DNA from: Bacteroidales bacterium
GTDB lineage: Bacteria; Bacteroidota; Bacteroidia; Bacteroidales; P3
NCBI GenBank assembly: GCA_017633985.1
Contig: JAGBOF010000002.1
Span: forward strand, 47,218-111,217
Direction of reading: 5' to 3'
Length of the DNA stretch: 64,000 bases
The notes under the pieces were generated by a model that was not told where the DNA came from, ran no database searches, and saw only the letters and a list, made by a program, of their open reading frames with translations. Position 1 is the first letter of the stretch; every line of letters starts with the position of its first letter. This document shows, one piece after another, positions 1-8,925 of the stretch. A program made the position numbers and the translations under genes.

Positions 1-727
1 ATACATTAACGTCAGGCAATTTGGAATTTCTTATTTCCGTTACCGCCTTGGCTACGTTCAGCGGTGTAATCTGATAATCGGGCACATCTCTGAATTTAGC
101 CGCCAATGCCGCATAAGAATCGTTTAAAATAAAATGTTTATTCAATCTGAAAGTAACAGAAGTTATCATCTCAAAAGGATGCTTGGTTTTAAAAACCGAA
201 CTTCTGTACGCAAACCTGCATTTTTCCGCAGTGTAAACCTTGTATTTTCCCGTTTTGACGTTATATGTCTTCAGTTTGTATATCCAATCTCCTACCTGCT
301 CGCCGTAAGCACCTATATTCTGAACGGGAGCCGCCCCTACAGTTCCGTAAATACCTGCTAAATTTTCCAGACCCGACCAACCGTTCTGACAACATTTGAT
401 TACAAAATCGCGCCACTTCTCCCCTGCCGAACAATTCACGAATACTTCGTCTTTATTCTGCCGTTCAATGTAAAAACCTTTCAATGCAGGGCACACAACC
501 AAAGCATTAATGTCTTGGTTTGCCAAAACAATATTACTTCCTTCACCTATAACCAACAATTTTATCTGCTTGTCTTCCTTATACAGTTGTCTGTAAAACT
601 TATGCACCATCTTAAGTTCACCGAACTTGTGTATTTTATAAAAATTCTTTGCAACGGCATTCAAATGCAAAGTATTTTTATCTTCCAAAGGCACATCATG
701 TCTTAAAACCGTCGAAATCTTACCCAT
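1..727 (-). CDS. murB: UDP-N-acetylenolpyruvoylglucosamine reductase (MurB), N-terminal part
   Basis: The gene reads leftward from an ATG at 725-727 and runs off the left edge, so about 242 of roughly 340 residues are present. MurB is a cytoplasmic FAD enzyme that uses NADPH to reduce UDP-GlcNAc-enolpyruvate to UDP-MurNAc for peptidoglycan synthesis. Visible motifs are GEGSN at residues 61-65 (FAD pyrophosphate loop), GIYGTVGAAPVQNIGAYG at 125-142 (flavin contact), and YRSSVFK at 174-180, which matches the substrate-side Tyr/Arg segment of type I MurB. The C-terminal substrate-binding part lies outside the window. A good promoter sits 21 bp upstream, so the gene is probably transcribed independently of the regulator behind it. 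No internal stop is seen. Confidence 0.93.
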   Translation of the reverse strand, partial: MGKISTVLRHDVPLEDKNTLHLNAVAKNFYKIHKFGELKMVHKFYRQLYKEDKQIKLLVIGEGSNIVLANQDINALVVCPALKGFYIERQNKDEVFVNCSAGEKWRDFVIKCCQNGWSGLENLAGIYGTVGAAPVQNIGAYGEQVGDWIYKLKTYNVKTGKYKVYTAEKCRFAYRSSVFKTKHPFEMITSVTFRLNKHFILNDSYAALAAKFRDVPDYQITPLNVAKAVTEIRNSKLPDVNV

Positions 728-747
728 AAACACTGAAAAATTTTTTG

Positions 748-779
748 CAAAGATACACAATATTTGTCTTTCATGCAAA
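748..779 (-). promoter_or_regulatory. Promoter of murB
   Basis: On the minus strand the region reads TTTG, 20 bp, TATCTTTG, matching the Bacteroidota housekeeping pattern (-33 TTTG, -7 TAnnTTTG). It lies just upstream of the murB ATG, which implies a short leader. Confidence 0.7.
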
Positions 780-805
780 ATACACGGAATATTCCGCCTT
801 TACAC

Positions 806-1750
806 TCAAAGTTTTATATCTTTTATGTCCACCAAATTGTTTACTATCGCATATATTGTCAGTCCCGACGGGGAATGGATGTCCAATTTCTTGGCTATAT
901 TGCGTCTGTGAGTTGTTACCGTATTAACGGAAATAAACAATTTGTCTGCCGTTTCTTTATTTGTCAAGCCTTTGACAACGCATTTGATAATCTCCTTTTC
1001 CCTTTCAGTCAATTCTTCCGGATTACTCTCTACAGAATCTTCTTCCTCATCGGTCTGCATACTGGAATTGAGATTTTCCAAACGTTTTACTTCTGGTAAA
1101 AACAAATAATTCTCAATCTGATCGTGTATATATAAGTCATATTCGCATATAAACAGATGCTGAAGTATGTTATATATCATATCATTGCCCGAAGAGGACT
1201 GATAATACTTTATTATTATGTTTTTAAGCTCGGAAAGTTTCTGTTCTATAGGGCTGCGGTGCATTCCCGACATTTCTATTGACACTTTACGTTTCTTGCC
1301 ACCTGCAATAAGTCCGTCAACGTATGAAAAAACGTCTTTTTCCTCCGTCTCCATATGTTTTTTCAACTCGCTGCAATACTCATCAAAGAATTTAATAATC
1401 AAAAACGTCACGTCATTGCTTTCCGACGACCCCAATGCGTCAATCAAATGCCGCCTTATATGAGGCAAAAAGAAATTCAGCATATAAGTATGGGTTCTCA
1501 ACAGATAGGAACACAGGGTTTTTAAATCTATACCGCCTTCTTTTACCGAAGATATGCCGCCTGTTTTGGTAAAATTGACTATTGCCAAAAAGGTTTGGGT
1601 ATCTATTGAATTTTCATTACATATTTGTTCTATCGTCTTCTCTCCCACTCCGAGCGGAACGTCAAACCGTGAAACTACTTGCAGCAATCTTTCGCTGTCG
1701 GCAAGCAATTCGTACATTTTATCGTCTTTAGAATATTTTTCTTTCATCAA
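806..1750 (-). CDS. Hemerythrin/RIC-like sensor fused to a LuxR-type DNA-binding domain
   Basis: This 314-residue protein has three visible parts. Residues about 25-65 resemble the ScdA_N (DUF542) domain of RIC/YtfE iron-centre repair proteins. Residues about 85-225 are helical and carry spaced His and acidic residues (H87, H97, H132 with E136, H164, H209 with E213) as expected for a hemerythrin-like di-iron site. Residues about 246-310 form a LuxR/GerE helix-turn-helix (LTEREKEII, then VNTVTTHRRNI). Inference: a one-component regulator that senses iron, oxygen or nitric oxide through the di-iron site. It is divergent from feoAB, which makes ferrous iron uptake the obvious candidate target. 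The second codon is also Met, so the start is uncertain by one residue. No clear promoter was found. Confidence 0.85.
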   Translation of the reverse strand: MMKEKYSKDDKMYELLADSERLLQVVSRFDVPLGVGEKTIEQICNENSIDTQTFLAIVNFTKTGGISSVKEGGIDLKTLCSYLLRTHTYMLNFFLPHIRRHLIDALGSSESNDVTFLIIKFFDEYCSELKKHMETEEKDVFSYVDGLIAGGKKRKVSIEMSGMHRSPIEQKLSELKNIIIKYYQSSSGNDMIYNILQHLFICEYDLYIHDQIENYLFLPEVKRLENLNSSMQTDEEEDSVESNPEELTEREKEIIKCVVKGLTNKETADKLFISVNTVTTHRRNIAKKLDIHSPSGLTIYAIVNNLVDIKDIKL

Positions 1751-1831
1751 AACAATCCCTTTTAGTAATCATTTAACGTAAAAACATGCCGTTTATTCTG
1801 TAATTAATGAAAAAATACTCACAAAAGAGTA

Positions 1832-1862
1832 TTGCCTGCACCGCTGAAATGAAGTAATTTTG
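1832..1862 (+). promoter_or_regulatory. Promoter of feoAB
   Basis: TTG at 1832-1834, a 20 bp spacer, and TAATTTTG at 1855-1862 fit the Bacteroidota promoter pattern. The feoAB start codon is 27 bp downstream. Confidence 0.65.
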
Positions 1863-1889
1863 CAAACGCTTTAATAAAAAAGGATAACA

Positions 1890-4280
1890 ATGTTGCTTTC
1901 GGAATTAAAAACAGGTGAAAAAGCCGTCATAGTCAAAGTTTCGGGACACGGAGCTTTCAGAAAACGCATCTTGGAAATGGGATTCGTTTCGGGCAATACC
2001 GTAGAAGTGATTTTGAATGCACCGTTGAACGATCCTATCAAATATAAAATCCTTAATTTTGAGGTGTCTTTGCGCCGTAAAGACGCTTCTAACGTAGAAG
2101 TTGTATCTTTTGAAGAAGCTAAAGCGGCAACCGAAAGCGGACAACCGCCACTCAAAGGCATCAAAGACGAGACTTCTTTACGCGTACAGACAATTGCACA
2201 AAAAAAAGCAAAGACCGTAAACGTTGCCTTGGTAGGTAATCCCAATTGCGGGAAGACTTCCATTTTTAACGTGGCTGCCCATGCCCATGAACATGTGGGT
2301 AATTACAGCGGAGTTACGGTTGACGAAAAAATAGGCACATTTGAGTATAAGGGCTACACGTTTAACCTTGTTGATTTGCCCGGAACGTATTCTTTGAGTG
2401 CATATTCTCCCGAAGAACTGTATGTCCGCAAACATATTTCGCAGAAAAAACCCGATATTATATTAAATGTCGTGGATGCGTCCAATCTTGAGCGTAACCT
2501 TTATCTGACTACGCAGATTATTGACATGGATTTGCGGGTCGTAATGGCACTTAATATGTTTGACGAGTTCAAAAAAAGCGGCGATAAGTTGGATTATGAC
2601 CAAATGGGGCGGCTTTTGGGTATTCCTGTCATACCTACTACGGGCAGAACTGGTGAAGGCATCAATGAATTGTTTGATAAAATCATAGATGTGTATGAAG
2701 ACAGGGACAAACTGTCGCATCACATTCATGTCAATCACGGCGAGCAAATCGAAAAGTGTATTAAACAAGTCCGTACCGCACTTTATCAACATGGTTTCTC
2801 TGATGAAATGTCTACAAGGTTTCTTGCCATCAAGCTTTTGGAGAATGACGCCGATATGGAGGCATTCGTAAGAAGCAATGACCCTGATAAAGACGTTTTG
2901 GCGTTAAGGGATTCGGTTGAAAAGGAATTTGAAAAAAACTATAAGACTGATACCGAAACAGCTATCACTGATGCCAAATACGGATTCATACGCGGAGCGC
3001 TCAAAGAAGTGTACCGCAAAAACGAAAAGCAGAATATAAACAAGATTACCGAACAAATAGATGCTTTTGTAACTAATAAATATTTAGGTTTTCCCGTTTT
3101 CATACTTTTCATGTTCATAACATTCTTCTGTACATTCTTTATAGGACAGTTCCCTATGGACTGGATAGATGAATTGTTCGGATGGTTGGGAGATACCGTA
3201 TCTTCACTGATGCCTGACGGTGCTTTGAAGGACCTGATTACCGACGGAGTTATTTCAGGCGTAGGAAGCGTGATTGTCTTTCTGCCTAATATTTTAATAT
3301 TGTATCTGTTTATTTCCTTTATGGAGGATTCGGGCTACATGTCACGCGCAGCCTTTATAATGGACAGGCTTATGCACCGAATGGGACTGCACGGCAAAAG
3401 CTTCATTCCTATGATTATGGGATTCGGATGCAATGTTCCTGCGATAATGGCAACCCGCAGCATAGAGGACCGCAAATCCAGACTGATAACCGTGCTTGTT
3501 CTGCCGCTTATGTCATGCTCGGCGCGGATACCCGTATATCTTATTCTGATAGGAGCGTTCTTTCCTTCACACGCTGCACTTGTGCTTTTGTTCTTATACC
3601 TTTTGGGACTGACGCTTGCGGTTATTATGGCAAAAATATTCAGCAAATTTGTTGTCAAAGGCGAGAGTACGCCGTTTGTTATGGAACTTCCGCCTTACAG
3701 GATGCCGACAGCCAAAGCCGTTATACGGCATACATGGGAAAAAGGCAAAGAATATTTAAAGAAGATGGGAACTATCATCCTGTTTGCATCGATTTTGGTT
3801 TGGGCATTGGGTTATTATCCGAACCACAACACATATAACAATCCTAAAGAGCAGATGGAAAACTCTTATTTGGGTAAAATAGGCAAAACAATAGAGCCTG
3901 TAATGACTCCTTGCGGTTTTGACTGGAAACAAAGCGTCTCATTATTAAGCGGAGCGTTCGCAAAAGAGATTGTAGCCTCCACAATGGGAGTTTTATATTC
4001 CTCTGCCGATGATACGAACTACCAAACGCCGCTGACGGACACTGATGACAACGACACCGAACTGCGTATCTCGCGTATAATTCATAACAATATGACACCG
4101 CTTTCCGCATTCGCCATGTTGGTATTCATACTTTTGTATATGCCTTGCTTATCTGCGGTTACTGCCATCAAGAGTGAGACGGGCAAATGGCGGTGGGCAT
4201 TGTTTGTTGTCGTTTATACTATTGCTTTGGCATGGATTTGTTCCGCCGTTATATATCAAACTGGCAGTTTGTTGTTGTGA
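1890..4280 (+). CDS. feoB: Fused FeoA-FeoB ferrous iron transporter
   Basis: A 796-residue fusion that imports Fe(II) across the inner membrane. Residues 1-75 are the FeoA SH3-like domain (LKTGEKAVIVKVSGHGAFR, then ILEMGF). The FeoB G domain follows, with G1 GNPNCGKTS at about 116-124, G3 DLPG at 162-165 and G4 NMFD. The C-terminal half is the membrane channel, with GFGCNVPAIMATRS inside a multi-helix region. FeoA-FeoB fusion is common in Bacteroidota. A small Cys-rich membrane protein follows 17 bp downstream, and a hemerythrin-type regulator is divergent upstream. The ATG at 1890 is preceded by a weak AAAAGGA and lies close behind a good promoter, supporting this start. Confidence 0.96.
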   Translation: MLLSELKTGEKAVIVKVSGHGAFRKRILEMGFVSGNTVEVILNAPLNDPIKYKILNFEVSLRRKDASNVEVVSFEEAKAATESGQPPLKGIKDETSLRVQTIAQKKAKTVNVALVGNPNCGKTSIFNVAAHAHEHVGNYSGVTVDEKIGTFEYKGYTFNLVDLPGTYSLSAYSPEELYVRKHISQKKPDIILNVVDASNLERNLYLTTQIIDMDLRVVMALNMFDEFKKSGDKLDYDQMGRLLGIPVIPTTGRTGEGINELFDKIIDVYEDRDKLSHHIHVNHGEQIEKCIKQVRTALYQHGFSDEMSTRFLAIKLLENDADMEAFVRSNDPDKDVLALRDSVEKEFEKNYKTDTETAITDAKYGFIRGALKEVYRKNEKQNINKITEQIDAFVTNKYLGFPVFILFMFITFFCTFFIGQFPMDWIDELFGWLGDTVSSLMPDGALKDLITDGVISGVGSVIVFLPNILILYLFISFMEDSGYMSRAAFIMDRLMHRMGLHGKSFIPMIMGFGCNVPAIMATRSIEDRKSRLITVLVLPLMSCSARIPVYLILIGAFFPSHAALVLLFLYLLGLTLAVIMAKIFSKFVVKGESTPFVMELPPYRMPTAKAVIRHTWEKGKEYLKKMGTIILFASILVWALGYYPNHNTYNNPKEQMENSYLGKIGKTIEPVMTPCGFDWKQSVSLLSGAFAKEIVASTMGVLYSSADDTNYQTPLTDTDDNDTELRISRIIHNNMTPLSAFAMLVFILLYMPCLSAVTAIKSETGKWRWALFVVVYTIALAWICSAVIYQTGSLLL

Positions 4281-4297
4281 GATTTAAATATAAAGAC

Positions 4298-4450
4298 ATG
4301 ATACAGACATTGATTGTAATATTAATTGTAACGGCAGTTGCTTTGATTTCGGCAAGAAAGATTTTGCGGATAATAAAAGGCAAAGAACGCTCATGCAACT
4401 GCACAAACAAAGATTGCAAATGTTGTAAAAAAGAAAATAACGCCATATAA
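4298..4450 (+). CDS. FeoB-associated Cys-rich membrane protein
   Basis: A 50-residue protein with one N-terminal hydrophobic segment (about residues 3-20) followed by a basic, Cys-rich tail holding CNC, CKCC and related Cys spacing. Small proteins of this kind follow feoB in many anaerobes and are called FeoB-associated Cys-rich membrane proteins; they may act as a FeoC-like accessory. I chose the ATG at 4298 rather than a longer reading that would overlap the feoB end, because it opens directly into the membrane helix. It is almost certainly cotranscribed with feoAB and is followed by a terminator. Confidence 0.8.
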   Translation: MIQTLIVILIVTAVALISARKILRIIKGKERSCNCTNKDCKCCKKENNAI

Positions 4451-4478
4451 GCTATTATAATTGTTCCTTAAATACGTG

Positions 4479-4516
4479 AAAGCAGGCTTGTTGCGACAAC
4501 AATCACCTGCTTTTTT
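4479..4516 (+). terminator. Terminator of the feoAB operon
   Basis: AAAGCAGG at 4479-4486 pairs with CCTGCTTT at 4506-4513, followed by further T residues. It lies 28 bp after the small Cys-rich gene. Confidence 0.75.
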
Positions 4517-4536
4517 ATTTTCTTTTCACTTTATAC

Positions 4537-4830
4537 CACCTCACTATCATATTCAGCTATTATAACACTCTATTTTATTATTGTAACCCTATATCTCACC
4601 ATCAAATCTCCACACTTCACTAATACAACCCTACACCCCACTATTGAATCTCCACATTTCGTTGTTACACCTCTATATCTCGCCGTCGTAGAACTATATT
4701 TCGCTGTTACAACACTATATTTGGGCACCTCATCTCTATATCTCGTTGTCGAATCTCTATATTTCGCTATCGTAACACCATATTTTACTATTGCTACCCT
4801 ACATTTCGCTATTGCAATACTGCACCCCAC
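4537..4830. repeat. Tandem array of fourteen degenerate 21 bp units
   Basis: Read on the minus strand, the 294 bp divide exactly into fourteen 21 bp units around GCGAAATATAGAGTTACAATA, with no length change between units. The units also read as seven-residue repeats such as AKYRVTI. An open frame covers most of the array, but its only start is GTG, it lacks a ribosome binding site or promoter, and it hits a stop inside unit 13. I therefore annotate a repeat and not a gene. It could be a decayed repeat-protein gene or a DNA-level array; 21 bp is also two helical turns. Confidence 0.85.
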
Positions 4831-4919
4831 GGTTTCGACCCTGCATCTATGGGTAATGTGCTTATATTTTGTGGCACTTATTTAGGTTCTTTTTACTGCC
4901 TTGATGCTGTTTCTTGGCG

Positions 4920-5063
4920 CTTTAAGGCAAGTTGCTGCCGCCCCGTGCGGTATTATTTTCAAAAAAACTGTTTTTTTGACTCTAAAAAAGGGGTTTTTTA
5001 GGGTAAAAAAAGTGTTTTTTTAAAATTTTTATGCAACGGGGCGGCAACCGCATGCCTTGAGGC
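4920..5063. repeat. Family A inverted-repeat element with A-tract core, copy 1
   Basis: Imperfect inverted arms of about 27 bp flank the element; the inner part TGCCGCCCCGT at 4936-4946 is matched by ACGGGGCGGCA at 5036-5046. Between the arms lie three modules in which a run of 6-7 A, three or four other bases and a run of 6-7 T recur about every 22 bp. Two similar elements occur at 12531-12640 and 29063-29176. There is no coding capacity. Confidence 0.8.
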
Positions 5064-5240
5064 AGGAGTTTCTTACGATTAGGCAGGATTTTTATGTGGT
5101 AATGGCGGATTGAAATGCGGGTTCTGTGGCGGGAGTTGTTGTCAAAAGAGATTTTAGTGTTAAAAAAGAAAATTCGGAGCGGGCATGTATTAAAAAATTC
5201 CGCTCCGAATAAAGCAATATTGCTTTCTTGCTTCGGTTAT

Positions 5241-5471
5241 TTACTTGTCGTTTTCTTCCTTATTGTTTTTATACAATTTATAACCTAATGTTGCTCCGCC
5301 GAGACTCAACATCAACAACGTAGCTGTGCCTATCGGGTCGCTTGCGTACGTATTGTCCGTCTCATAATACGGTGAATGTTTCGGACCTTGCGGCGTCGCA
5401 TTAGCCTTTTGCACTGCCGCCATAGTCAATAATGCTATCAATCCTGTTTTTATTATGTTTGTTTTCTTCAT
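5241..5471 (-). CDS. Small exported protein with C-terminal membrane/sorting tail
   Basis: A 76-residue protein with a signal-peptide-like start (MKKTNIIKTGLIALLTMAA, likely cleaved after ANA), a short polar middle, then a Pro-Ile motif, a hydrophobic helix (about residues 46-65) and a basic tail ending KLYKNNKEENDK. This tripartite end resembles the PID-CTERM type of Bacteroidota sorting tails, but I make that link from pattern alone. The gene follows the stop of the large BspA/T9SS gene by only 15 bp on the same strand, so the two are probably cotranscribed. The function is unknown. Confidence 0.65.
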   Translation of the reverse strand: MKKTNIIKTGLIALLTMAAVQKANATPQGPKHSPYYETDNTYASDPIGTATLLMLSLGGATLGYKLYKNNKEENDK

Positions 5472-5486
5472 TTCTGTGTCCTCCGA

Positions 5487-8400
5487 TTATTTTACAATTA
5501 TCTTTCCTGATTTTGTGCCTTTTGCAGTCTGTATCTTTACGATATACGCTCCGCTTGTGCCGTTAAACTTAACCGTAGCATCGTTTCCGCTCAAATTTTG
5601 GCTGTAAACGGTCTGTCCCAATGCGTTAATAATTTCCGCATTCCGCAAGTCACTGCCGTGAATCGTTATCTCGTTGTTGCGGTTTGTGATTTCAACGTTG
5701 TTATTTGCTGTTGCTATATCTTCAATGCCTGCGTTTTTCTTAGCAAACATTACTTTGTAGCGGCCTTTATTCGTGCCCTCATCGGCATAAAACACAAAGC
5801 TGTTTTCTTCCGTCAATACAGTCTGCTGATTATCGTTTTGGCAGTCGATAATTGACACTTCTATATTTTCAGGTATATTCTTAACGGAAAGTTCAGCCGT
5901 TGCGCCGTGGTAAGAATTGAAGTTAATATCGCAAGTATACGGAAGATTTTTAAAATGATTGTCTATAATTGAGCGGTTATCCACAACGAAGTAAGGAGTT
6001 ATTGCATCGTTGTTTTCCGACACCATAACGTATGAATCTTCCCCGTCAAATCCGTCCTGCGAAGTCTCGCTGATTCTTGCAAACATCTGCTTCTCTACGC
6101 CGTTAGCCGTTAGGGTGAAAGTAATAGGCTGTTGCTTGTCGTATTCAAAGTAGAATTTAGTTTTATCTGACTCTGTAAGAATCTGTGATGTAGAGAATGT
6201 AATGTTTAAATCCTGTTTATCGCTTGCACTTGCGACCATAAAACCTGCGGCAGGTCTGAATACCCAGTCATTTCCCGGCATTCCTGTGAAGTTTATATAC
6301 TCCCAATCTTCTTTTTCATTGTCGTATGCATATATAGAGCTACCTTGAATCTGTGACGCGTTATCTGTATGGAATTTTTCCGCATTCAAAAGTCCTAAAT
6401 ACGGATTGGAAAGAGCAAACCAGCGACCTTCAAACTCCGTTACAGTGCTTGCATCGCCCGTATTGCTTGCCGTAAAGGTTACATCGCCTAAATTAATATC
6501 TGATGAATTTATTTTTTGTGGTAAAACAACATAATCTTCGTACAACTCGTCACCGCTTACCAATGCGTTCACAAAAGGATAAGCGAAGAATGCTCCGTAA
6601 TTTTCAGGCGTTGCATCATTATGCCGCTGATAGTTGTCATACCAAGCGTTTTTCGTGTAATCGTATGCGTTTGCAGTAAAAGCGTGGTGATTATCCTTGT
6701 ATACCGTCTCTGCATCTACGTATCCGTAGTTTTTATCCAGGAACTCATACGTCGTTTCCGAAGAAATATTTCCTATCAACGACCACTTACCGACAGTAAG
6801 TATCCTTTCCAATACGACGTTCTTGCCGCTTAATGCAGTCGCTGCTGCTGTATAATCCGCAAATGCCAAACTTCCGTTATTCGTTATAGTAATCTCATCA
6901 GCAAACGTATAACAATCACAATTTTCCACATAGGTGTCTTTGGTTATTGTGCTCAAAGCAACAGGCGAAGCCTTGGTAAGTTTATCAAAATACTTCCATC
7001 TGTAGTATGTATAATTAGGATAAGAGGTAATTTCCGCTATATTCTTATAATTATCATAAGCAACACAAGGAACAATTACCGTGGTTTGTTTGTATACAAC
7101 CTCGGAATTATCTTCAGGTTCGTATGAACCTTCTTCATAGGTCATATACGCCGATGTCTGCGGCGGATTGATTGCATTACATATTATTGTTTCAAGCTTA
7201 ATATTCGATTCAGTACTTTCATAAAACAATATGCCTACTTTCTTTAACGTACTTGGAAGCGTAATCTTTGTCATAGAAGATGAGAAAACATTTCTTCCGA
7301 TATATGTTACGCCTTCGGGAATCTCAATCGAAGTCAAATTGGAACATTTGGCAAATGTATTATCATGTATTGAATCCAAATGTATGTCATCAGGGAATGT
7401 AACAGAAGTGAGTGCTGAATTCTGAAAAGCATTTGCGCCTATCTTTGAAACACTGTTAGGTATAGTAACAGTAGACAGTTTGGTGTTTAAGAACGCTCCT
7501 TGTGAAATTCTGGTAACAGTTGAAGGTATCGTATAACTTGTTCCTATCTTTGCAGGCGGATAACATATAAGGTTTGTCATACCATAATCATATAACACTC
7601 CGTTATCGCTTTTATAATATACATTACTTGGATTTACTTGTATGGAAGACAAATACGTACAGCCGGCAAATGCATTACCTAACGTTTGAAGGTATTGCGG
7701 AAGTGTTACAATTACAATTCTTGTGTTGGCAAAGGCATTATCTTCCAATGTATATAATGCAGAAGGTAATGTTACCTCACTTAACGAACCGCAACCCTCA
7801 AATGCACTTTCTTTTATCTCCTGTACCGTATTGGGTAATGTTAAATCAGTAAGCGCAGTAAAGCCATAGAAAGCATATCCGCTTATTGATGCTACGCCGT
7901 ATGCAATATCAATGGTCGCTACACTGCTTTTAAGATATGAAGGATTCTTAACACAAGTACTGCCCTTACGGCTTAATTGAGGAATAGTCTGACAGGTAGA
8001 ACCGAATGTAAGTTTTGTTACTTTCACATCCATGTAATTCTGATAACTTGAACATTCGTCTTCATAATATTGACTGACTCCTTCCAATGTTGCATTTGCT
8101 GCATTCCATACCAACTCATTCAAACTTATGGAAGTGTTCGTGGCAGTAGGATACTGCGTGCCGTCAATGTCATTATTCATTCCGAAAGGATTACCTACAA
8201 CAGTCGTTATTGTAGAAGGGAATGTAACCTTTTTCAGTGTTGCTCCGCATGAGCGGAAAGCGCCGTGTCCTATATGCGTTACAGTGTAAGTTGTTCCGCT
8301 TATTGTAACCTGCGAGCGGATGTCTGCATCGGACACCGTGTTTGATACATCGGTAACAACGGCGCCTGCAACAGTTCCGTGATTGTAATAACCCGTGTAA

Positions 8401-8522
8401 TGCGTATAGGTTATACCGTTGATTGTTGTTGATGTTGTTTGTGCTCTTGCCCCTAATCCTCCGCAGAAGAGGACTAGCACCATTAAGACTGCCAGTCTTA
8501 GAAATTTATTTTTGTTTTGCAT
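5487..8522 (-). CDS. BspA-type leucine-rich repeat surface protein with T9SS sorting domain
   Basis: About 1011 residues. The start is placed at the ATG at 8520-8522 because it opens a typical signal peptide (FLRLAVLMVLVLFCGGLG, then ARAQ) and has AAAAGAG just upstream; a longer reading only adds an unlikely leader. Residues of roughly 80-470 are LRR_5/BspA repeats with the recurring pattern of a Cys or Gly, SLxxVTLPS and IGxxAF. A long beta-rich region follows. The last 70 or so residues form a T9SS type A sorting domain, ending GAYIVKIQTAKGTKSGKIIV. The protein is expected to cross the outer membrane through T9SS and be surface anchored. BspA proteins often bind host or matrix proteins; the ligand here is unknown. 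Confidence 0.88.
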   Translation of the reverse strand: MQNKNKFLRLAVLMVLVLFCGGLGARAQTTSTTINGITYTHYTGYYNHGTVAGAVVTDVSNTVSDADIRSQVTISGTTYTVTHIGHGAFRSCGATLKKVTFPSTITTVVGNPFGMNNDIDGTQYPTATNTSISLNELVWNAANATLEGVSQYYEDECSSYQNYMDVKVTKLTFGSTCQTIPQLSRKGSTCVKNPSYLKSSVATIDIAYGVASISGYAFYGFTALTDLTLPNTVQEIKESAFEGCGSLSEVTLPSALYTLEDNAFANTRIVIVTLPQYLQTLGNAFAGCTYLSSIQVNPSNVYYKSDNGVLYDYGMTNLICYPPAKIGTSYTIPSTVTRISQGAFLNTKLSTVTIPNSVSKIGANAFQNSALTSVTFPDDIHLDSIHDNTFAKCSNLTSIEIPEGVTYIGRNVFSSSMTKITLPSTLKKVGILFYESTESNIKLETIICNAINPPQTSAYMTYEEGSYEPEDNSEVVYKQTTVIVPCVAYDNYKNIAEITSYPNYTYYRWKYFDKLTKASPVALSTITKDTYVENCDCYTFADEITITNNGSLAFADYTAAATALSGKNVVLERILTVGKWSLIGNISSETTYEFLDKNYGYVDAETVYKDNHHAFTANAYDYTKNAWYDNYQRHNDATPENYGAFFAYPFVNALVSGDELYEDYVVLPQKINSSDINLGDVTFTASNTGDASTVTEFEGRWFALSNPYLGLLNAEKFHTDNASQIQGSSIYAYDNEKEDWEYINFTGMPGNDWVFRPAAGFMVASASDKQDLNITFSTSQILTESDKTKFYFEYDKQQPITFTLTANGVEKQMFARISETSQDGFDGEDSYVMVSENNDAITPYFVVDNRSIIDNHFKNLPYTCDINFNSYHGATAELSVKNIPENIEVSIIDCQNDNQQTVLTEENSFVFYADEGTNKGRYKVMFAKKNAGIEDIATANNNVEITNRNNEITIHGSDLRNAEIINALGQTVYSQNLSGNDATVKFNGTSGAYIVKIQTAKGTKSGKIIVK

Positions 8523-8666
8523 CTCTTTTTTGTGCAGATTAAACGCTGCAGCTCCCGTTTTTAAATTTGTTAATAATGTTTTTGTTTGATTTATTTGTTG
8601 CTTTAAAGAGATGATAACAAAAAAAATATAGTGTGAATTTGAATCTTTCTGTCCCAGCCCTTGCAT

Positions 8667-8783
8667 TCCACTCGGTTAATCACCACAATATACCATAATT
8701 GATACAAGGAAAATCCACACCATCGAAGGTGGAATAATCATTGCATTATTTGTCAATTATATTTTGGTGATTATTTAGTGGAA
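8667..8783. repeat. Nested imperfect inverted repeat in the BspA gene leader
   Basis: Arms starting TTCCACT at 8667 and ending AGTGGAA at 8783 match through AATCACCA, AATAT and AATTGA blocks, with small gaps. A second hairpin in the centre pairs TCCAC and CACC with GGTGGA around a TCGA loop. If transcription starts at the promoter at 8864-8896, this structure lies in the 5' leader of the BspA gene. It could also be the remains of a MITE-like element. Confidence 0.6.
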
Positions 8784-8863
8784 CAAATAAAGCAACTGCT
8801 TACTTATTATACATTATAATAAAAAGCATGTGAACGGACACAACTGCCACTGATTCACGGCTG

Positions 8864-8896
8864 CAAAAATACGAAGTTTTTGCAATCTGACAAAAA
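8864..8896 (-). promoter_or_regulatory. Promoter of the BspA/small-protein operon
   Basis: The minus strand reads TTTTTG, 19 bp, TATTTTTG. The start codon at 8522 is about 340 bp away, so the transcript would have an unusually long leader containing the inverted repeat at 8667-8783. Confidence 0.5.
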
Positions 8897-8925
8897 TATT
8901 AAAAGATTTTTTTGAAAGTTATGAT

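Noticed and set aside
4570..4830. 86-residue minus-strand open frame over the 21 bp array
   Set aside because: It has only a GTG start, no ribosome binding site or promoter, and a stop inside unit 13; annotated as a repeat.
4537..4830. Possible CRISPR array
   Set aside because: Units are tandem 21 bp copies without spacers, and no cas gene is present.
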